A DNA stretch of 36,192 nt from Hyphomicrobiales bacterium (GCA_021323775.1 JAJPKK010000234.1:1-36192), one strand, 5' to 3'; positions 1 through 8,479 are shown, counted from the stretch's first letter. Notes: a model not told the origin generated them from the letters alone. Numbers and translations are program-made.

Positions 1-205
1 CGCGCGCCAATCGCCGCTTAAGCGGTCGAGACCCTTGACCGGCTGCCGCCGCCCGCGACAAAGAGCATCCAAGCGATCAAGGCCGCGAGTGATCGCGTGT
101 GCCCGTCCTCACCCCACTCGAAATTCAAAAAGACCCATCTTTCTTTAACAGATCACTAAGCATGCTAGGTTCACGTTGAAAGACGCGATTCGAGGCGGGA
201 CAAGC
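1..205. other. Left-edge stretch without a recognised gene
   Basis: I see no coding region here. The first 22 bases resemble, in inverted orientation, 25288-25309 downstream of gltA (20 of 22 bases agree by eye), so the edge may carry one end of a dispersed repeat. Positions 110-175 are AT-richer and presumably hold the promoter of the methyltransferase-like gene that follows. A GAGGCGG ribosome-binding site lies at 192-198. Confidence 0.35.
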
Positions 206-829
206 ATGCAAAATACCTCTCATGCCGTCATGGCTCAACGGACAGAGCCACAAGATAGCCCCGATGATTTTCCAACCCCGCCCTGGGCAACACGTGCGCT
301 CATCGAGTATGTTTTGGACGACAAGGACGACCTCAGAAAGTTGACTTGCTTGGAGCCCGCGTGCGGTGCCGGGCATATGGCGAAAGTGCTCCGGGAATAT
401 TTCGAAGCGGTCGAGGCTGCCGATGCTTATGAATATGGATACGACCAGTTGCGTGATTTTCTAGCGTATCCGTATAAGGCAAACTCAGCAGACTGGGTGA
501 TCACAAATCCTCCATTCCGGCTTGCCGGGGAATTCGTAATCCGAGCAATGAAAATCGCTCGGCATGGCGTCGCTATCCTCGCCAGATCCGTTTTTCTCGA
601 AAGTGTTAGTCGATATGACGGAATTTTTCGGCAGATGCCGCCGACAAAATTCGCTCAGTTTGTTGAACGTGTTCCAATGATTAAAGGACGCTTAGATCGA
701 AAAGCTACTACAGCTACGGGCTATGCGTGGCTTGTTTGGGAAAAAGGAACTCCCAATTTGCCTCGCCTGATGTGGGTTCCGCCGTGTCGCAGGCAGCTCG
801 AACGCGACTCAGATTATCCGAATTATTAA
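206..829 (+). CDS. Orphan DNA adenine methyltransferase-like protein
   Basis: A 207-residue class I SAM-dependent methyltransferase-like protein. The SAM-binding motif reads EPACGAGHM (residues 50-58) and is followed by the catalytic-type motif NPPF (101-104). That order and sequence are typical of N6-adenine DNA methyltransferases, and small versions of this kind are common in prophages. No target-recognition domain or partner endonuclease gene is visible, so the substrate is unknown and a non-DNA substrate is possible. I chose the ATG at 206 because GAGGCGG lies 7 bases upstream; the frame is also open to a TTG at 176. Base composition is visibly AT-richer than the lol and proS genes next door, which suggests recent acquisition. 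Its stop overlaps the stop of the opposing HTH remnant. Confidence 0.7.
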   Translation: MQNTSHAVMAQRTEPQDSPDDFPTPPWATRALIEYVLDDKDDLRKLTCLEPACGAGHMAKVLREYFEAVEAADAYEYGYDQLRDFLAYPYKANSADWVITNPPFRLAGEFVIRAMKIARHGVAILARSVFLESVSRYDGIFRQMPPTKFAQFVERVPMIKGRLDRKATTATGYAWLVWEKGTPNLPRLMWVPPCRRQLERDSDYPNY

Positions 830-1160
830 GCTTCGTTTCTATCGTAGCTTGCTAGGGCTCGGCGCAGGATTGCCATACCCATGCCGTCCACGCCATCTTG
901 CTCCAGCTGTTCCAATGCTCGACCGACAGCATCTCTTAACTGCTTTCCCTTTACGCCCGGCGCCCCTTTTGGGGGGAGCTGATCGACCGGTGCGGGCCGA
1001 CCCAGCCGAACTTACCTTCCTTTGCTTCCGCCACACGCCCTTGATTTACTCCAAACCAAGCGGCGATGTCGTGATCACGGTCGCCACGTGCTTGCATTCC
1101 AAGGACAATTGCCACGTCCTCTCGATCCAACCTATAGCCGCTCGCTTTTCCCCGCGACAT
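826..1160 (-). pseudogene. Frameshifted small HTH DNA-binding protein
   Basis: The N-terminal frame starts at ATG 1160 (a GTG at 1169 is also possible) and reads a basic segment followed by an HTH-like stretch containing DIAAWFGVNQGRVAE. It then runs into a different reading. The family C-terminus resumes in another frame: LPPKGAPGVKGKQLRDA, then a helical tail ending RRALASYDRNEA at a TAA at 826-828. Joining the frames needs a one-base deletion or two-base insertion near 1003, just after the residues GKFG, and 335 bases from ATG to stop is one short of a multiple of three. Intact relatives, which I recall from Rhizobiales genomes, are about 110 residues. It lies directly behind lolD and converges on the methyltransferase gene. 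It is either a pseudogene or a sequencing error. Confidence 0.65.
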
Positions 1161-1170
1161 GCCTTTCACC

Positions 1171-1860
1171 CTACTCGAGCTCCACCACTCTGCCGTCGCG
1201 CAGCGTCACCCGCCGGTCCATGCGCGCGGCAAGATCCATATTGTGAGTGGCGATGATGGCGGCAAGACCGCAGGCGCGCACCAACTGGGCGAGCGCTGCG
1301 AAAACCCGCTCGGACGTCCGCGGATCGAGATTTCCGGTGGGCTCGTCGGCGAGCAGAACGCGCGGCGCATTGGCGACCGCCCGCGCGATCGCGACGCGCT
1401 GCTGCTCGCCGCCCGACAATTCGCCCGGGCGGTGGCCCACCCGGTCCTTGAGCCCGAGATAGCCGAGAAGCTCGCGGGAGCGCTGCTCGGCAGCCCTCTT
1501 ATTCAGCCCCCGCACCATCTGCGGCAGCATCACGTTTTCGAGCGCGGAAAATTCCGGCAGCAAATGATGAAACTGATACACGAAGCCGATCTCGGTCCGC
1601 CGCAGCCTGGTGCGGGCTGCGTCGCTGAGCCCGGAAGTCGCCTTCGCATTGATGAACACCTCGCCCGCGTTCTGGTGCTCAAGCAGGCCGGCGATGTGCA
1701 GAAGCGTCGACTTGCCGGCGCCGGAGGGCGCAATCAGCGCGACCGATTGCCCCGGCCATGCGGCGAGGTCCGCTCCCTTGAGAATGTCCAGCCGGTCATC
1801 GCCCTGCAGGTAATGGCGTTCGATGCGGTCGAGGTAAATCGCCGGCGGGTCATTGGACAT
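1171..1860 (-). CDS. lolD: Lipoprotein-releasing ABC transporter ATPase LolD
   Basis: A 229-residue ABC ATPase that powers release of outer-membrane lipoproteins from the inner membrane to LolA, working with the adjacent permease. Visible motifs are Walker [10 protein letters not shown] (44-52, with Ala in place of the usual first Gly), the Q-loop in [17 protein letters not shown] (about 94-110), signature LSGGEQQR (148-155), Walker [13 protein letters not shown] (168-179) and an H-loop His at 206. The Q-loop and Walker B sequences match the LolD/MacB subfamily. I chose the ATG at 1860, four bases after the lolC stop; a TTG further upstream would overlap lolC. It is the last gene of proS-lolC-lolD. 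From memory, dnaE often follows lolD in related genomes; here a broken HTH gene does. Confidence 0.93.
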   Translation of the reverse strand: MSNDPPAIYLDRIERHYLQGDDRLDILKGADLAAWPGQSVALIAPSGAGKSTLLHIAGLLEHQNAGEVFINAKATSGLSDAARTRLRRTEIGFVYQFHHLLPEFSALENVMLPQMVRGLNKRAAEQRSRELLGYLGLKDRVGHRPGELSGGEQQRVAIARAVANAPRVLLADEPTGNLDPRTSERVFAALAQLVRACGLAAIIATHNMDLAARMDRRVTLRDGRVVELE

Positions 1861-1864
1861 GCGA

Positions 1865-3133
1865 TCACTCGCTGCGCAGAGCTTCGACCGGATCAAGGCG
1901 CGCCGCCCGCCACGAGGGATAAAGCGTCGCCAGGAACGACAGGGTCAACGCCAGCACCACCACGGCGGTGGTTTCGCCCACATCCATTTCAGCTGGCAGG
2001 CGCGACAGGAAATAGAGCTCGGGCGGAAACAGCTCGGTCGAGGTTAGCCACGACAGGAACTGGCGCAGCCTCTCGATGTTGGCGCAGAACACGGTGCCGA
2101 CCACGAATCCCGTCGTCGTGCCGATGACGCCGATCGCCGTGCCGACCATCAGGAAGACTCGCATCACCGCGCCTTGGGAGACGCCCATGGTGCGCAGGAC
2201 CGCGATGTTCTGGGTCTTGTCCTTGACCAGCATCACCAGGGCCGAGAGGATGCTCAGCGCCGCCACCAGGATGATCAGGGTGAGGATGACGAACATCACG
2301 TTGCGCTCGACCTGAAGGGCGCCGAAGAAGGTCGCATTGCGCTGGCGCCAGTCGATCTGATAAATCGGCCGCTGGGCGGCGTCGGCGATCGGCTTCTTGT
2401 AGTTGTCGATGCGATCGGGGTCGTCCACGAAGACCTCGATGGCTGTGACGTCGCCTGAGCGGTTGAAATAAGCCTGGGCCTCCGGCAGCGGCATGAACAC
2501 GATGCCGGAGTCATATTCCGACATGCCGATCTCGAAGATCGCGGCCACCTGATATGGCTTGATGCGCGGCGTGACGCCCATCGGCGTCACCGCGCCGCGC
2601 GGCGACACCAGAGTCAGTCTGTCGCCGACCTGCAGCGATAGCTGATTGGCGAGTCGGACGCCGATAGCGACGCCCTGGCCCTGATCGAACCCGTCGATTG
2701 TCCCTTGTCTGATGTTGGTCGCAATCGATCCGAGCCTGGCAAGGTCGGCGCCGCGAATGCCGTTCACCAGCACCCCGTTGGCGTTGAATGGCGACGACGC
2801 CAGCGCCTGGCCTTGCACCACCGGTTCCGCCAGACGCACGCCTTCCACGCGCGACACCCGCGCCGCCACCTGATCCCAATCGGTGAGCGGCGAATCGATC
2901 GGCTGGATCAGCATATGGCCATTAAGGCCGAGGATCTTGTCGAGCAGCTCCTTGCGGAAGCCGTTCATCACCGCCATCACGATGATGAGGGCCGCAACCC
3001 CCAGCATGAGGCTCAAGAATGAGATCGCCGCAATGAAGGAAATGAACCCCTCGCGCCGGCGCGAGCGCAAATAGCGCATCGACAGCATCCACTCGAATGC
3101 CGAAAAGGGGCGGGCGCCGGCGGCTTCAGTCAT
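1865..3133 (-). CDS. lolC: Lipoprotein-releasing system permease, LolC/LolE family
   Basis: A 422-residue inner-membrane permease that extracts mature lipoproteins, paired with LolD. A first membrane helix (about 30-58) follows a basic [11 protein letters not shown] segment that is characteristic of LolC/E. A large periplasmic domain spans roughly 60-265, and three further helices (about 268-295, 318-343 and 380-402) form the FtsX-like domain. The single permease gene suggests one hybrid LolC/LolE protein (sometimes called LolF) acting as a homodimer; the symbol is therefore approximate. The ATG at 3133 has AGGAAA upstream. It sits 34 bases after the proS stop and 4 bases before lolD, so the three genes are probably one transcript. 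Confidence 0.9.
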   Translation of the reverse strand: MTEAAGARPFSAFEWMLSMRYLRSRRREGFISFIAAISFLSLMLGVAALIIVMAVMNGFRKELLDKILGLNGHMLIQPIDSPLTDWDQVAARVSRVEGVRLAEPVVQGQALASSPFNANGVLVNGIRGADLARLGSIATNIRQGTIDGFDQGQGVAIGVRLANQLSLQVGDRLTLVSPRGAVTPMGVTPRIKPYQVAAIFEIGMSEYDSGIVFMPLPEAQAYFNRSGDVTAIEVFVDDPDRIDNYKKPIADAAQRPIYQIDWRQRNATFFGALQVERNVMFVILTLIILVAALSILSALVMLVKDKTQNIAVLRTMGVSQGAVMRVFLMVGTAIGVIGTTTGFVVGTVFCANIERLRQFLSWLTSTELFPPELYFLSRLPAEMDVGETTAVVVLALTLSFLATLYPSWRAARLDPVEALRSE

Positions 3134-3167
3134 AATCTGCAGTTTCCTGCCCCGGGATTTATGGGCT

Positions 3168-4490
3168 TCATCGCGCAAACCGCGCAAGCGCGTCGGCCGG
3201 CGTCAAAAGCTCGCGGCTGCCGTCGGCCCGGCATTTGAGTTCGACCTTGCCTTCCGCAAGCCCCTTTGGCCCGACCAGGATTTGCCACGGAATGCCGATC
3301 AGGTCGGCGGCGGCGAATTTCGGGCCCGGCCGCTCATCGAGATCGTTGTAGAGAAGCTCGACGCCCCTGGCGGACAGCTCCCGATACAGGCTTTCGCATG
3401 CCGCGTCGGTCGCGCTGTCGCCCTGCTTGAGATTGAGGATCGCAAGGCGAAATGGCGCCACCGCCTCCGGCCATTTGATGCCGGCGTCATCATGGAAAGC
3501 TTCGATGATGGCGGCAACGAGACGCGTCGGCCCGATGCCGTACGAGCCCATCTGGACCGGGTGCTCGCCGCCGTCGGGGCCGGCAACGACGGCCCGCATC
3601 GGCTTGGAATACTTCGTGCCGAAATAGAAGATGTGGCCAACCTCGATGCCGCGCGCCGACATTTTCTTGTCGGCGGGGAGGGCCTCGAAAGCGGCGGCGT
3701 CGTGCTTTTCGGAGGTGGCCGCATAACGCGACGTCCAGGTGTCGACAATCGCCTGGATGGCGGCGACGTCGTCGAAATTCACATCGGCGTCCGGAATGGG
3801 AAATTTGAGGTAATCGCGGTGGCAGAACACTTCGCTTTCCCCGGTGGAGGCGAGGATGATGAATTCGTGGCTGAGATTGCCGCCGATCGGGCCGGTGTCG
3901 GCCACCATCGGGATAGCCCGCAGCCCCATGCGCGCGAAGGTGCGCAGATAGGCGACGAACATCTTGTTGTAGGCATGCCGCGCGCCCGCGTAGTCGAGAT
4001 CGAACGAATAGGCGTCTTTCATGAGGAATTCGCGCGCCCGCATGGTGCCGAAACGCGGCCGCACCTCGTCGCGAAACTTCCACTGCAGATGATAGAGATT
4101 GAGCGGCAGGTCTTTGTAGGAGCGCACATAGGCGCGAAAGATCTCGGTGATCATTTCCTCGTTGGTGGGCCCGTACAGCATCTCGCGCTCGTGGCGATCC
4201 TTGATGCGCAGCATCTCCTTGCCGTAATCGTCGTAGCGTCCGCTCTCGCGCCACAGGTCGGCCGACTGGATGGTCGGCATCAACAGCTCGATCGCCCCCG
4301 AGCGGTCCTGCTCTTCCCGCACGATAGCGCAGATCTTGTTGAGCACACGCAATCCGAGCGGCAAGAAGGCGTATATGCCCGCCGCCTCCTGTCGGATCAT
4401 GCCGGCGCGCAACATCAGCCGATGGGACACGAGCTCGGCTTCCTTGGGCGTCTCGCGGAGAATGGGCAAAAAATATCGGGACAGTCGCAT
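3168..4490 (-). CDS. proS: Proline--tRNA ligase
   Basis: A 440-residue class II aminoacyl-tRNA synthetase that charges tRNA-Pro. The N-terminus [19 protein letters not shown] is the standard alphaproteobacterial start. Motif 2 is seen in [19 protein letters not shown], followed by LMKDAYSFD; motif 3 is in [14 protein letters not shown]; a C-terminal anticodon-binding domain follows. At about 440 residues it is the short alphaproteobacterial form, lacking the large editing insertion found in E. coli ProRS (about 570 residues). The ATG at 4490 is chosen on this N-terminal match although the ribosome-binding site is weak; the frame stays open to 4550. It leads the proS-lolC-lolD unit. Confidence 0.95.
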   Translation of the reverse strand: MRLSRYFLPILRETPKEAELVSHRLMLRAGMIRQEAAGIYAFLPLGLRVLNKICAIVREEQDRSGAIELLMPTIQSADLWRESGRYDDYGKEMLRIKDRHEREMLYGPTNEEMITEIFRAYVRSYKDLPLNLYHLQWKFRDEVRPRFGTMRAREFLMKDAYSFDLDYAGARHAYNKMFVAYLRTFARMGLRAIPMVADTGPIGGNLSHEFIILASTGESEVFCHRDYLKFPIPDADVNFDDVAAIQAIVDTWTSRYAATSEKHDAAAFEALPADKKMSARGIEVGHIFYFGTKYSKPMRAVVAGPDGGEHPVQMGSYGIGPTRLVAAIIEAFHDDAGIKWPEAVAPFRLAILNLKQGDSATDAACESLYRELSARGVELLYNDLDERPGPKFAAADLIGIPWQILVGPKGLAEGKVELKCRADGSRELLTPADALARFAR

Positions 4491-4713
4491 AGGCTCTGCG
4501 CTCGATTTGTTGATGGGGCACGCGCCACACAGAAACCGGATCACCGCCAAAACGCAAGAGCACCAAAGAGTTCAAGGGCCTCTTACGCTCTCTCGCGCGG
4601 GCCCAGCGAGGCGCGGCGCCGGAACAGCGATCATGGTGCAGTGCACGACAAGCCTGATGACAAATTAAAACTTATTAAGTACCAATTATCCACTCGCAAT
4701 CAAGGCGGCCAAC

Positions 4714-4735
4714 AACGTGACATTAACGTGATATT
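4714..4735. repeat. Two adjacent 11-bp direct repeats
   Basis: AACGTGACATT is followed immediately by AACGTGATATT, differing at one base. The arrangement resembles a tandem regulator-binding site. It lies about 225 bases upstream of proS and about 120 bases before the terminator at 4857; no regulator can be named. Confidence 0.4.
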
Positions 4736-4856
4736 GGCGTCCGCGGGCGCGGGTGTGGTCCAGGTCTGAGGGAGGAAGAACCGGCGGCGCGACCAATCGC
4801 AGCCACTCCAGAAAAAGAACAACTCGGAGGCGACCGGCGTAAAACTTGAAAAACCT

Positions 4857-4888
4857 AAAGCAGGGCGTTGGCCCTGCTTTGTTTTTTT
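4857..4888 (+). terminator. Strong rho-independent terminator
   Basis: The arms AAAGCAGGGC and GCCCTGCTTT form a perfect 10-bp stem around a GTTG loop, followed by G and seven Ts (4882-4888). As a plus-strand terminator it would end a transcript begun between proS and this point, where no protein gene is seen. On the minus strand the following T-tract is interrupted, so it could act weakly in that direction as well. Confidence 0.8.
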
Positions 4889-4993
4889 GCGGGCTGGCTT
4901 CAGCGGCGCGCTTAAGCAATCGAAAGCGGCTGCTCTCATACCAGGAAAGGCACAAGCAAGACCCGTGCCGAATTCTGATTTTGGAAGCGTCGC

Positions 4994-5138
4994 AGGTTGG
5001 GCAAAGGCGAAGCGTGCCCACTTCGAAGGGCCGAGCGTGGGTGGGCACGGGCGCACCGAAGTCAGGCTTGTCCGACTTCGCCAGTCAATACTGCCGAAAT
5101 CGGCAACAGCCGATTTCGGTTGCGCTTTGCCCACCTTG
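4994..5138. repeat. Palindromic intergenic repeat, family A copy 1
   Basis: The outer arms AGGTTGGGCAAAG (left) and CTTTGCCCACCT (right) form an imperfect inverted repeat enclosing about 120 bases with internal GTGCCCA/TGGGCAC sub-palindromes. Related elements occur at 8184-8286, 10203-10311 and 15755-15851, always outside genes. It behaves like a REP or MITE-like element, with no coding capacity seen. Confidence 0.7.
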
Positions 5139-5264
5139 TATTAGCGCGAATCAGCATGGTGATCACGTTCCGCAAGGAACGGTCCGGCCCAAAATCGTTC
5201 TACGGTGCGGATGGGAGCGCCCGGTGGCGAGGCCGGCCCCAGGTTTTGCCGCCGCTCCATCCGG

Positions 5265-5735
5265 CTACACCTGCAACTCCACGATCTCCGGTCTCAATTC
5301 CATCGTGGTCACGGCGACGCGCGCGAGCGTGACTGGCAGCCGGAAGCGGCGCGGGCCGGCAGAGCCGGGATTGAGATAGAGAACGCCGTCATCCCATCTG
5401 ATCGACGGCTGGTGCGAGTGGCCGTACACCACCGCGGCGAACCCTGCCGTCGGAGGGTCGAGGTCGAGATCCGCGATGTTGTGGAGCACGTAGAATAAAA
5501 GCTCACCGACTTCGACGATGTCGGTCGCCGGCAGCCGCGCCCGCATTTCGGTATCGATGTTGCCGCGAATCGCATGTGTCGGAGCGATGCTCCGAAGTCC
5601 GTCGAGCACCGCCTCATTGCCGACGTCGCCTGCGTGGATGATGAGATCGCAGCCGCGGAGCGCCGCAACGGCTTGCGGCCGGAGCAGGCCATGCGTGTCT
5701 GAAATCACGCCGAGGTTAAGGTCGATTTTGCTCAT
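5265..5735 (-). CDS. YfcE/MJ0936-type metallophosphoesterase
   Basis: A 156-residue calcineurin-like phosphoesterase, probably a cytoplasmic two-metal phosphodiesterase of the YfcE class; the natural substrate is unknown. Metal-ligand motifs are all present: SDTHG (12-16), HAGDVGNE (34-41), GNID (58-61), LHN (84-86) and GHSH (105-108). Length matches the family (about 155-185). I chose the ATG at 5735, which starts MSKIDLNLGVISDTHG; the frame is open upstream but that extension has low-complexity composition and no good start. It lies downstream of the SelW-like gene on the same strand with about 110 bases between them, so they may be co-transcribed. Confidence 0.85.
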   Translation of the reverse strand: MSKIDLNLGVISDTHGLLRPQAVAALRGCDLIIHAGDVGNEAVLDGLRSIAPTHAIRGNIDTEMRARLPATDIVEVGELLFYVLHNIADLDLDPPTAGFAAVVYGHSHQPSIRWDDGVLYLNPGSAGPRRFRLPVTLARVAVTTMELRPEIVELQV

Positions 5736-5846
5736 ACCGGCAGGCCGACGGGCCGGGCGTCGTAGTTCGCATGGAGCGAAGAGAGCGGGGATGACAGAGC
5801 CAACGGCAACGGCGCCCCCGTTCGCTGGGCTCAACCCGGGCTGCAG

Positions 5847-6068
5847 CTACAGCGCCTTGGCAAGCGCTTCGATCTCCTCCTCGGTCGGAAAGCGGCCGAG
5901 CGCCTTCTTTGAAAACCTCAGCTCGCCGTCCACCGTGATCTCGAACACGCCGCCGCCCGACCGCTCATAGGCGACCTCAGCGCCGGGCACCTCTGCGAAC
6001 CTGGCTCCCACACGGAGAGCACGCGGCTCATAGTTTCAAACCACGCAGTATTTGATGACGATCTTCAT
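5847..6068 (-). CDS. SelW-like (Rdx family) selenoprotein with in-frame UGA
   Basis: A 73-residue thioredoxin-fold protein of the SelT/SelW/SelH (Rdx) family, read with TGA at 6036-6038 as selenocysteine. The start is MKIVIKYCVV, then Sec11, then NYEPRALRVGARF, so the redox motif is C8-V-V-U11 where most relatives have C-x-x-C. The frame then stays open to a TAG at 5847-5849 and keeps family features: the aromatic-P-R-A run after the Sec, a beta-strand pair GGGVFEITVDGELRFSKK (38-55) and the terminal helix FPTEEEIEALAKAL. A hairpin resembling a bacterial SECIS begins 15 bases after the TGA. Activity is unknown; redox or glutathione-linked roles are proposed for the family. No selA, selB, selC or selD is in the window. 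If the host lacks them this would be a truncated gene. Confidence 0.8.
6004..6020 (-). promoter_or_regulatory. Bacterial SECIS-like hairpin of the SelW-like gene
   Basis: Read on the minus strand, GCTCTCCGTGTGGGAGC folds as GCUC/GAGC, a bulged U, CC/GG and a GUGU loop. The apical loop starts 22 bases after the UGA. The E. coli fdhF element that binds SelB has the same plan: a short stem, a bulged U, two further pairs and a GU in the loop. Here the bulge is nucleotide 23 and the loop GU 26-27, counting from the U of UGA, against 17 or 18 and 23-24 in fdhF. The element lies inside the coding sequence, as expected for bacteria. Confidence 0.7.
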
Positions 6069-6784
6069 GGCAGTTCCAACCCATGACGGTGCGATGCAGT
6101 TCCAAGCGGTGAAAGCGCGACTTAAGACGCACTCATACGCTATCGGCAGCCCGCACGTCGAGAGTGCCCGGTGTTCAGAAGAACGGAGGCTTATTGTTGA
6201 CAATATAGGACTATTCTCGTAGGATAAAAAAAGTATTAACCGAAAGCAAGTTCGTCGCGCCAACCTCGCTACAAAAACAGTCATAAATATCAGCATCGTA
6301 GTCAGGGGTCATGGGCAATTCCCTGCTCTCGAAAAAAAAATTCCCCGTTCTTGGAGCGAACAGGGAATTTCTCGCAACTCGTTAAAATTACTGCGTAATT
6401 TCGCGCAAATCGAAAACAAAAACGATCCAGGAAGGGGATTTCGGCAAAATGCCCTGTTATTTTCCCTGCTCTCTCAGGGAATTCGGCCGTCAGACGCCGC
6501 TTCGAACCCGTGACCTCGCAGCCCGCATAGAGTCGCCGGGCCAACCACTGTCCTCGGGGCATCCGCCACTCAACGCGGCTTCGACCGATACAGATCGACC
6601 AACAGGGGTTCGAATTTCGGAAACGCCGCATTAGACTTTGCGACGTCCTTGTCGCTCGCTTCTGCCGATCTGCATCGCAGCATCGTAATGCAGGGTGAGC
6701 TTATGGTCGCCGGCCGTGGGAGGATGCAGCCGCAGAGGGTGACCACGAGGGTCGCCTTCACAGGTAGGACAATCGAGAACCCAG
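6069..6784. other. 716-bp gene-free interval upstream of the peptide transporter
   Basis: I see no supported gene. Positions 6140-6300 are AT-rich and may hold the promoter of the minus-strand SelW-like gene. Positions 6313-6485 contain repeated GGGAA/TTCCC blocks in both orientations (see separate entry). Positions 6490-6640 contain GTTCGAA strings that suggest tRNA debris but do not fold into a tRNA by eye. Confidence 0.5.
6313..6485. repeat. Cluster of short GGGAA/TTCCC repeats
   Basis: Variants of TTCCCTGCTCT and CAGGGAATT recur in both orientations near 6313, 6342, 6368, 6432, 6462 and 6473. Similar stretches occur as dispersed intergenic sequence in Rhizobiales genomes, from memory. 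No coding or RNA role can be supported. Confidence 0.4.
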
Positions 6785-8182
6785 ATGACCGAAGCCGCCG
6801 TTCCCGCCCCCCCTCCCCTGCCCTCTTCCAGCGCGCCAGCCGAATTCCTCGGCCATCCGCGGGGCTTGAGCTTCCTGTTCGCGACCGAGATGTGGGAGCG
6901 CTTCTCCTATTATGGCATGCGGGCGCTGCTCGTGCTCTACCTCGTCGAATACCTGCTGCAGCCGGAAACGGCTGGCCAAGTTATCGGGCTCGCAGCGTTC
7001 AAGCACATTCTGGAAGCCGCGCTCGGTCCGCTTGGCGTTCAGCCCTTCGCGTCGAACATCTATGGGCTTTACACCGGTCTCGTCTATCTCACGCCGATAT
7101 TCGGCGGCCTTCTCGCGGACCGCGTGCTCGGACACCGCCGCACCGTCATCATCGGCGCGCTCTTGATGGCGCTCGGCCATTTCATGATGGCCTTCGAGCC
7201 CCTGCTTTTGTTCGCGCTACTCTTCCTCATCCTCGGCAACGGCGCGTTCAAGCCCAACATGTCGAGCCAGGTCGGCCAGCTCTACGCGCCGGACGATCCA
7301 AGGCGCGACCGCGCCTATTCGATTTTTTATGTCGGCATCAATATCGGGGCGTTTCTGGCGCCGCTGGTCTGCGGCACGCTTGGCGAGCGCGTCGCCTGGC
7401 ATTACGGATTCGGCGCCGCAGGCGTCGGCATGCTGATCGCACTCGCCATCTATCTTGCCGGCTCGTCGCACCTGCCGCCCGATCCGCTTCCCATCAACCA
7501 GGCGAGAGAGGACCGTAAGCCGCTTGATCGCGACGAATGGCGCGCCATCATCGCGCTTATTGTCCTGTTCATTCCGACGAGCCTGTTCTGGGCGGCCTAT
7601 GAGCAGCAAGGCAATACCATTGCGCTTTGGGCCAACAACAATACGGACCGCACGATCAATCTCCTGTTCGCCACCGCCGAGATCCCGACCACGTGGTTCC
7701 AGGCCTTCAACCCGTTCATGATCTTTGCATTCACCCCGCTTGTCGTCACTTTGTGGAAGCGCCAGGCGGAAAGGGGCCGCGAGCCGTCGACGGTCATCAA
7801 GATGGCGCTGGGCTGCGCCGGCTGCGGGCTCGCGTATCTGATCATGGCGGGCGCCGCGTTCTGGGCGGGCGGCGCCAAGGCAAGCTGGCTATGGCTGTTT
7901 GCGTTTTTCGTCGTCATCACCACGGCCGAGCTTTACCTCTCGCCGATCGGATTGTCGCTGGTATCGAAAGTTGCCCCCGTACGGTATCTCTCCATGATGA
8001 TGGGCGTGTGGCTTGCCACGAGCTTCATCGGCAACTTTCTGGCGGGCTATCTCGGCAGCTTCTGGACCGGCATGGCGAAGCCGGACTTCTTCCTGATGAT
8101 CGCGGGCGTCGCGCTCGCCGCCGGCGCGGTGATTTTCGCCTTTGACCGGCCGCTCCGCGCGGCGCTGCGGCACGGTGTTTGA
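6785..8182 (+). CDS. POT/PTR family peptide:proton symporter
   Basis: A 465-residue inner-membrane transporter of the major facilitator superfamily, likely importing di- and tripeptides with protons. The family signature E-x-x-E-R-F-x-Y-Y-G is at residues 35-44 (EMWERFSYYG). The second PTR signature appears as FYVGINIGAFLAPLVCG in the helix 4-5 region. About twelve or more hydrophobic segments are visible, and length is near the family norm (about 450-500). A proline- and alanine-rich cytoplasmic tail (1-20) precedes the first helix. The ATG at 6785 has only a weak GAGA upstream. No operon partner is evident: the next gene begins about 300 bases on, across a palindromic repeat that could stop transcription. 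Confidence 0.92.
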   Translation: MTEAAVPAPPPLPSSSAPAEFLGHPRGLSFLFATEMWERFSYYGMRALLVLYLVEYLLQPETAGQVIGLAAFKHILEAALGPLGVQPFASNIYGLYTGLVYLTPIFGGLLADRVLGHRRTVIIGALLMALGHFMMAFEPLLLFALLFLILGNGAFKPNMSSQVGQLYAPDDPRRDRAYSIFYVGINIGAFLAPLVCGTLGERVAWHYGFGAAGVGMLIALAIYLAGSSHLPPDPLPINQAREDRKPLDRDEWRAIIALIVLFIPTSLFWAAYEQQGNTIALWANNNTDRTINLLFATAEIPTTWFQAFNPFMIFAFTPLVVTLWKRQAERGREPSTVIKMALGCAGCGLAYLIMAGAAFWAGGAKASWLWLFAFFVVITTAELYLSPIGLSLVSKVAPVRYLSMMMGVWLATSFIGNFLAGYLGSFWTGMAKPDFFLMIAGVALAAGAVIFAFDRPLRAALRHGV

Positions 8183-8183
8183 G

Positions 8184-8286
8184 TAGGGTGGGCAAAGGCG
8201 GGAAGCGCCGTGCCCACCTCGGCCGTTTGGCGGGCACAGCGCGCATCCTTCGGCAAGCTCAGGCGTGCGCCTTTGCCCACCCTGCA
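8184..8286. repeat. Palindromic intergenic repeat, family A copy 2
   Basis: The arms TAGGGTGGGCAAAGG and CTTTGCCCACCCT bracket about 75 bases. The element starts one base after the transporter stop codon, and its stem could act as a transcription terminator. Confidence 0.75.
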
Positions 8287-8479
8287 CCGCTCCACGCTGC
8301 CGCTTCTTGATGCACGGATCGGCATTGCGGCGCGAACTGCCGTCGCTTATCCTGCGCATGAACGGCCAATTTTATGCGGCCGAATGTGCCCGGCGCCCGC
8401 AGGCTTTCCCGGAGACGGCTTGCGGAATGCCCGCCCTTCACAGGGCCCTGGATGCAGATCTCCGAGGGGAGGATTGATT

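Larger units (their letters stand above)
4491..5264. other. 774-bp gene-free interval with a terminator and a repeat
   Basis: I find no convincing protein gene. In order it holds two direct 11-mers (4714-4735), a strong plus-oriented intrinsic terminator (4857-4888) and a long imperfect palindromic element (4994-5138). The terminator has no protein gene upstream on its strand, because proS runs the other way. Confidence 0.6.

Noticed and set aside
951-985. Possible programmed frameshift at the CCCCCCAAAAGGGG run in the HTH gene
   Set aside because: Residues upstream of the run already read as family sequence in the second frame (GRPAPVDQLPP), so the lesion lies near 1003, before the run.
3282-4769. 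Long open frame on the plus strand opposite proS
   Set aside because: Its product has no recognisable family and lies antisense to a clear proS; long antisense frames are common in GC-rich genes. The same reasoning removes large frames opposite nnr, glnA and gltX.
6490-6640. tRNA-like fragments with GTTCGAA
   Set aside because: No acceptor stem, D-arm and anticodon arm can be paired around them by eye on either strand; a tRNA scan would settle it.
8210-8479. N-terminal extension of the first Vgb-like cytochrome
   Set aside because: The extension is encoded by the family A repeat and non-coding DNA; a signal peptide with a strong ribosome-binding site starts at 8480.
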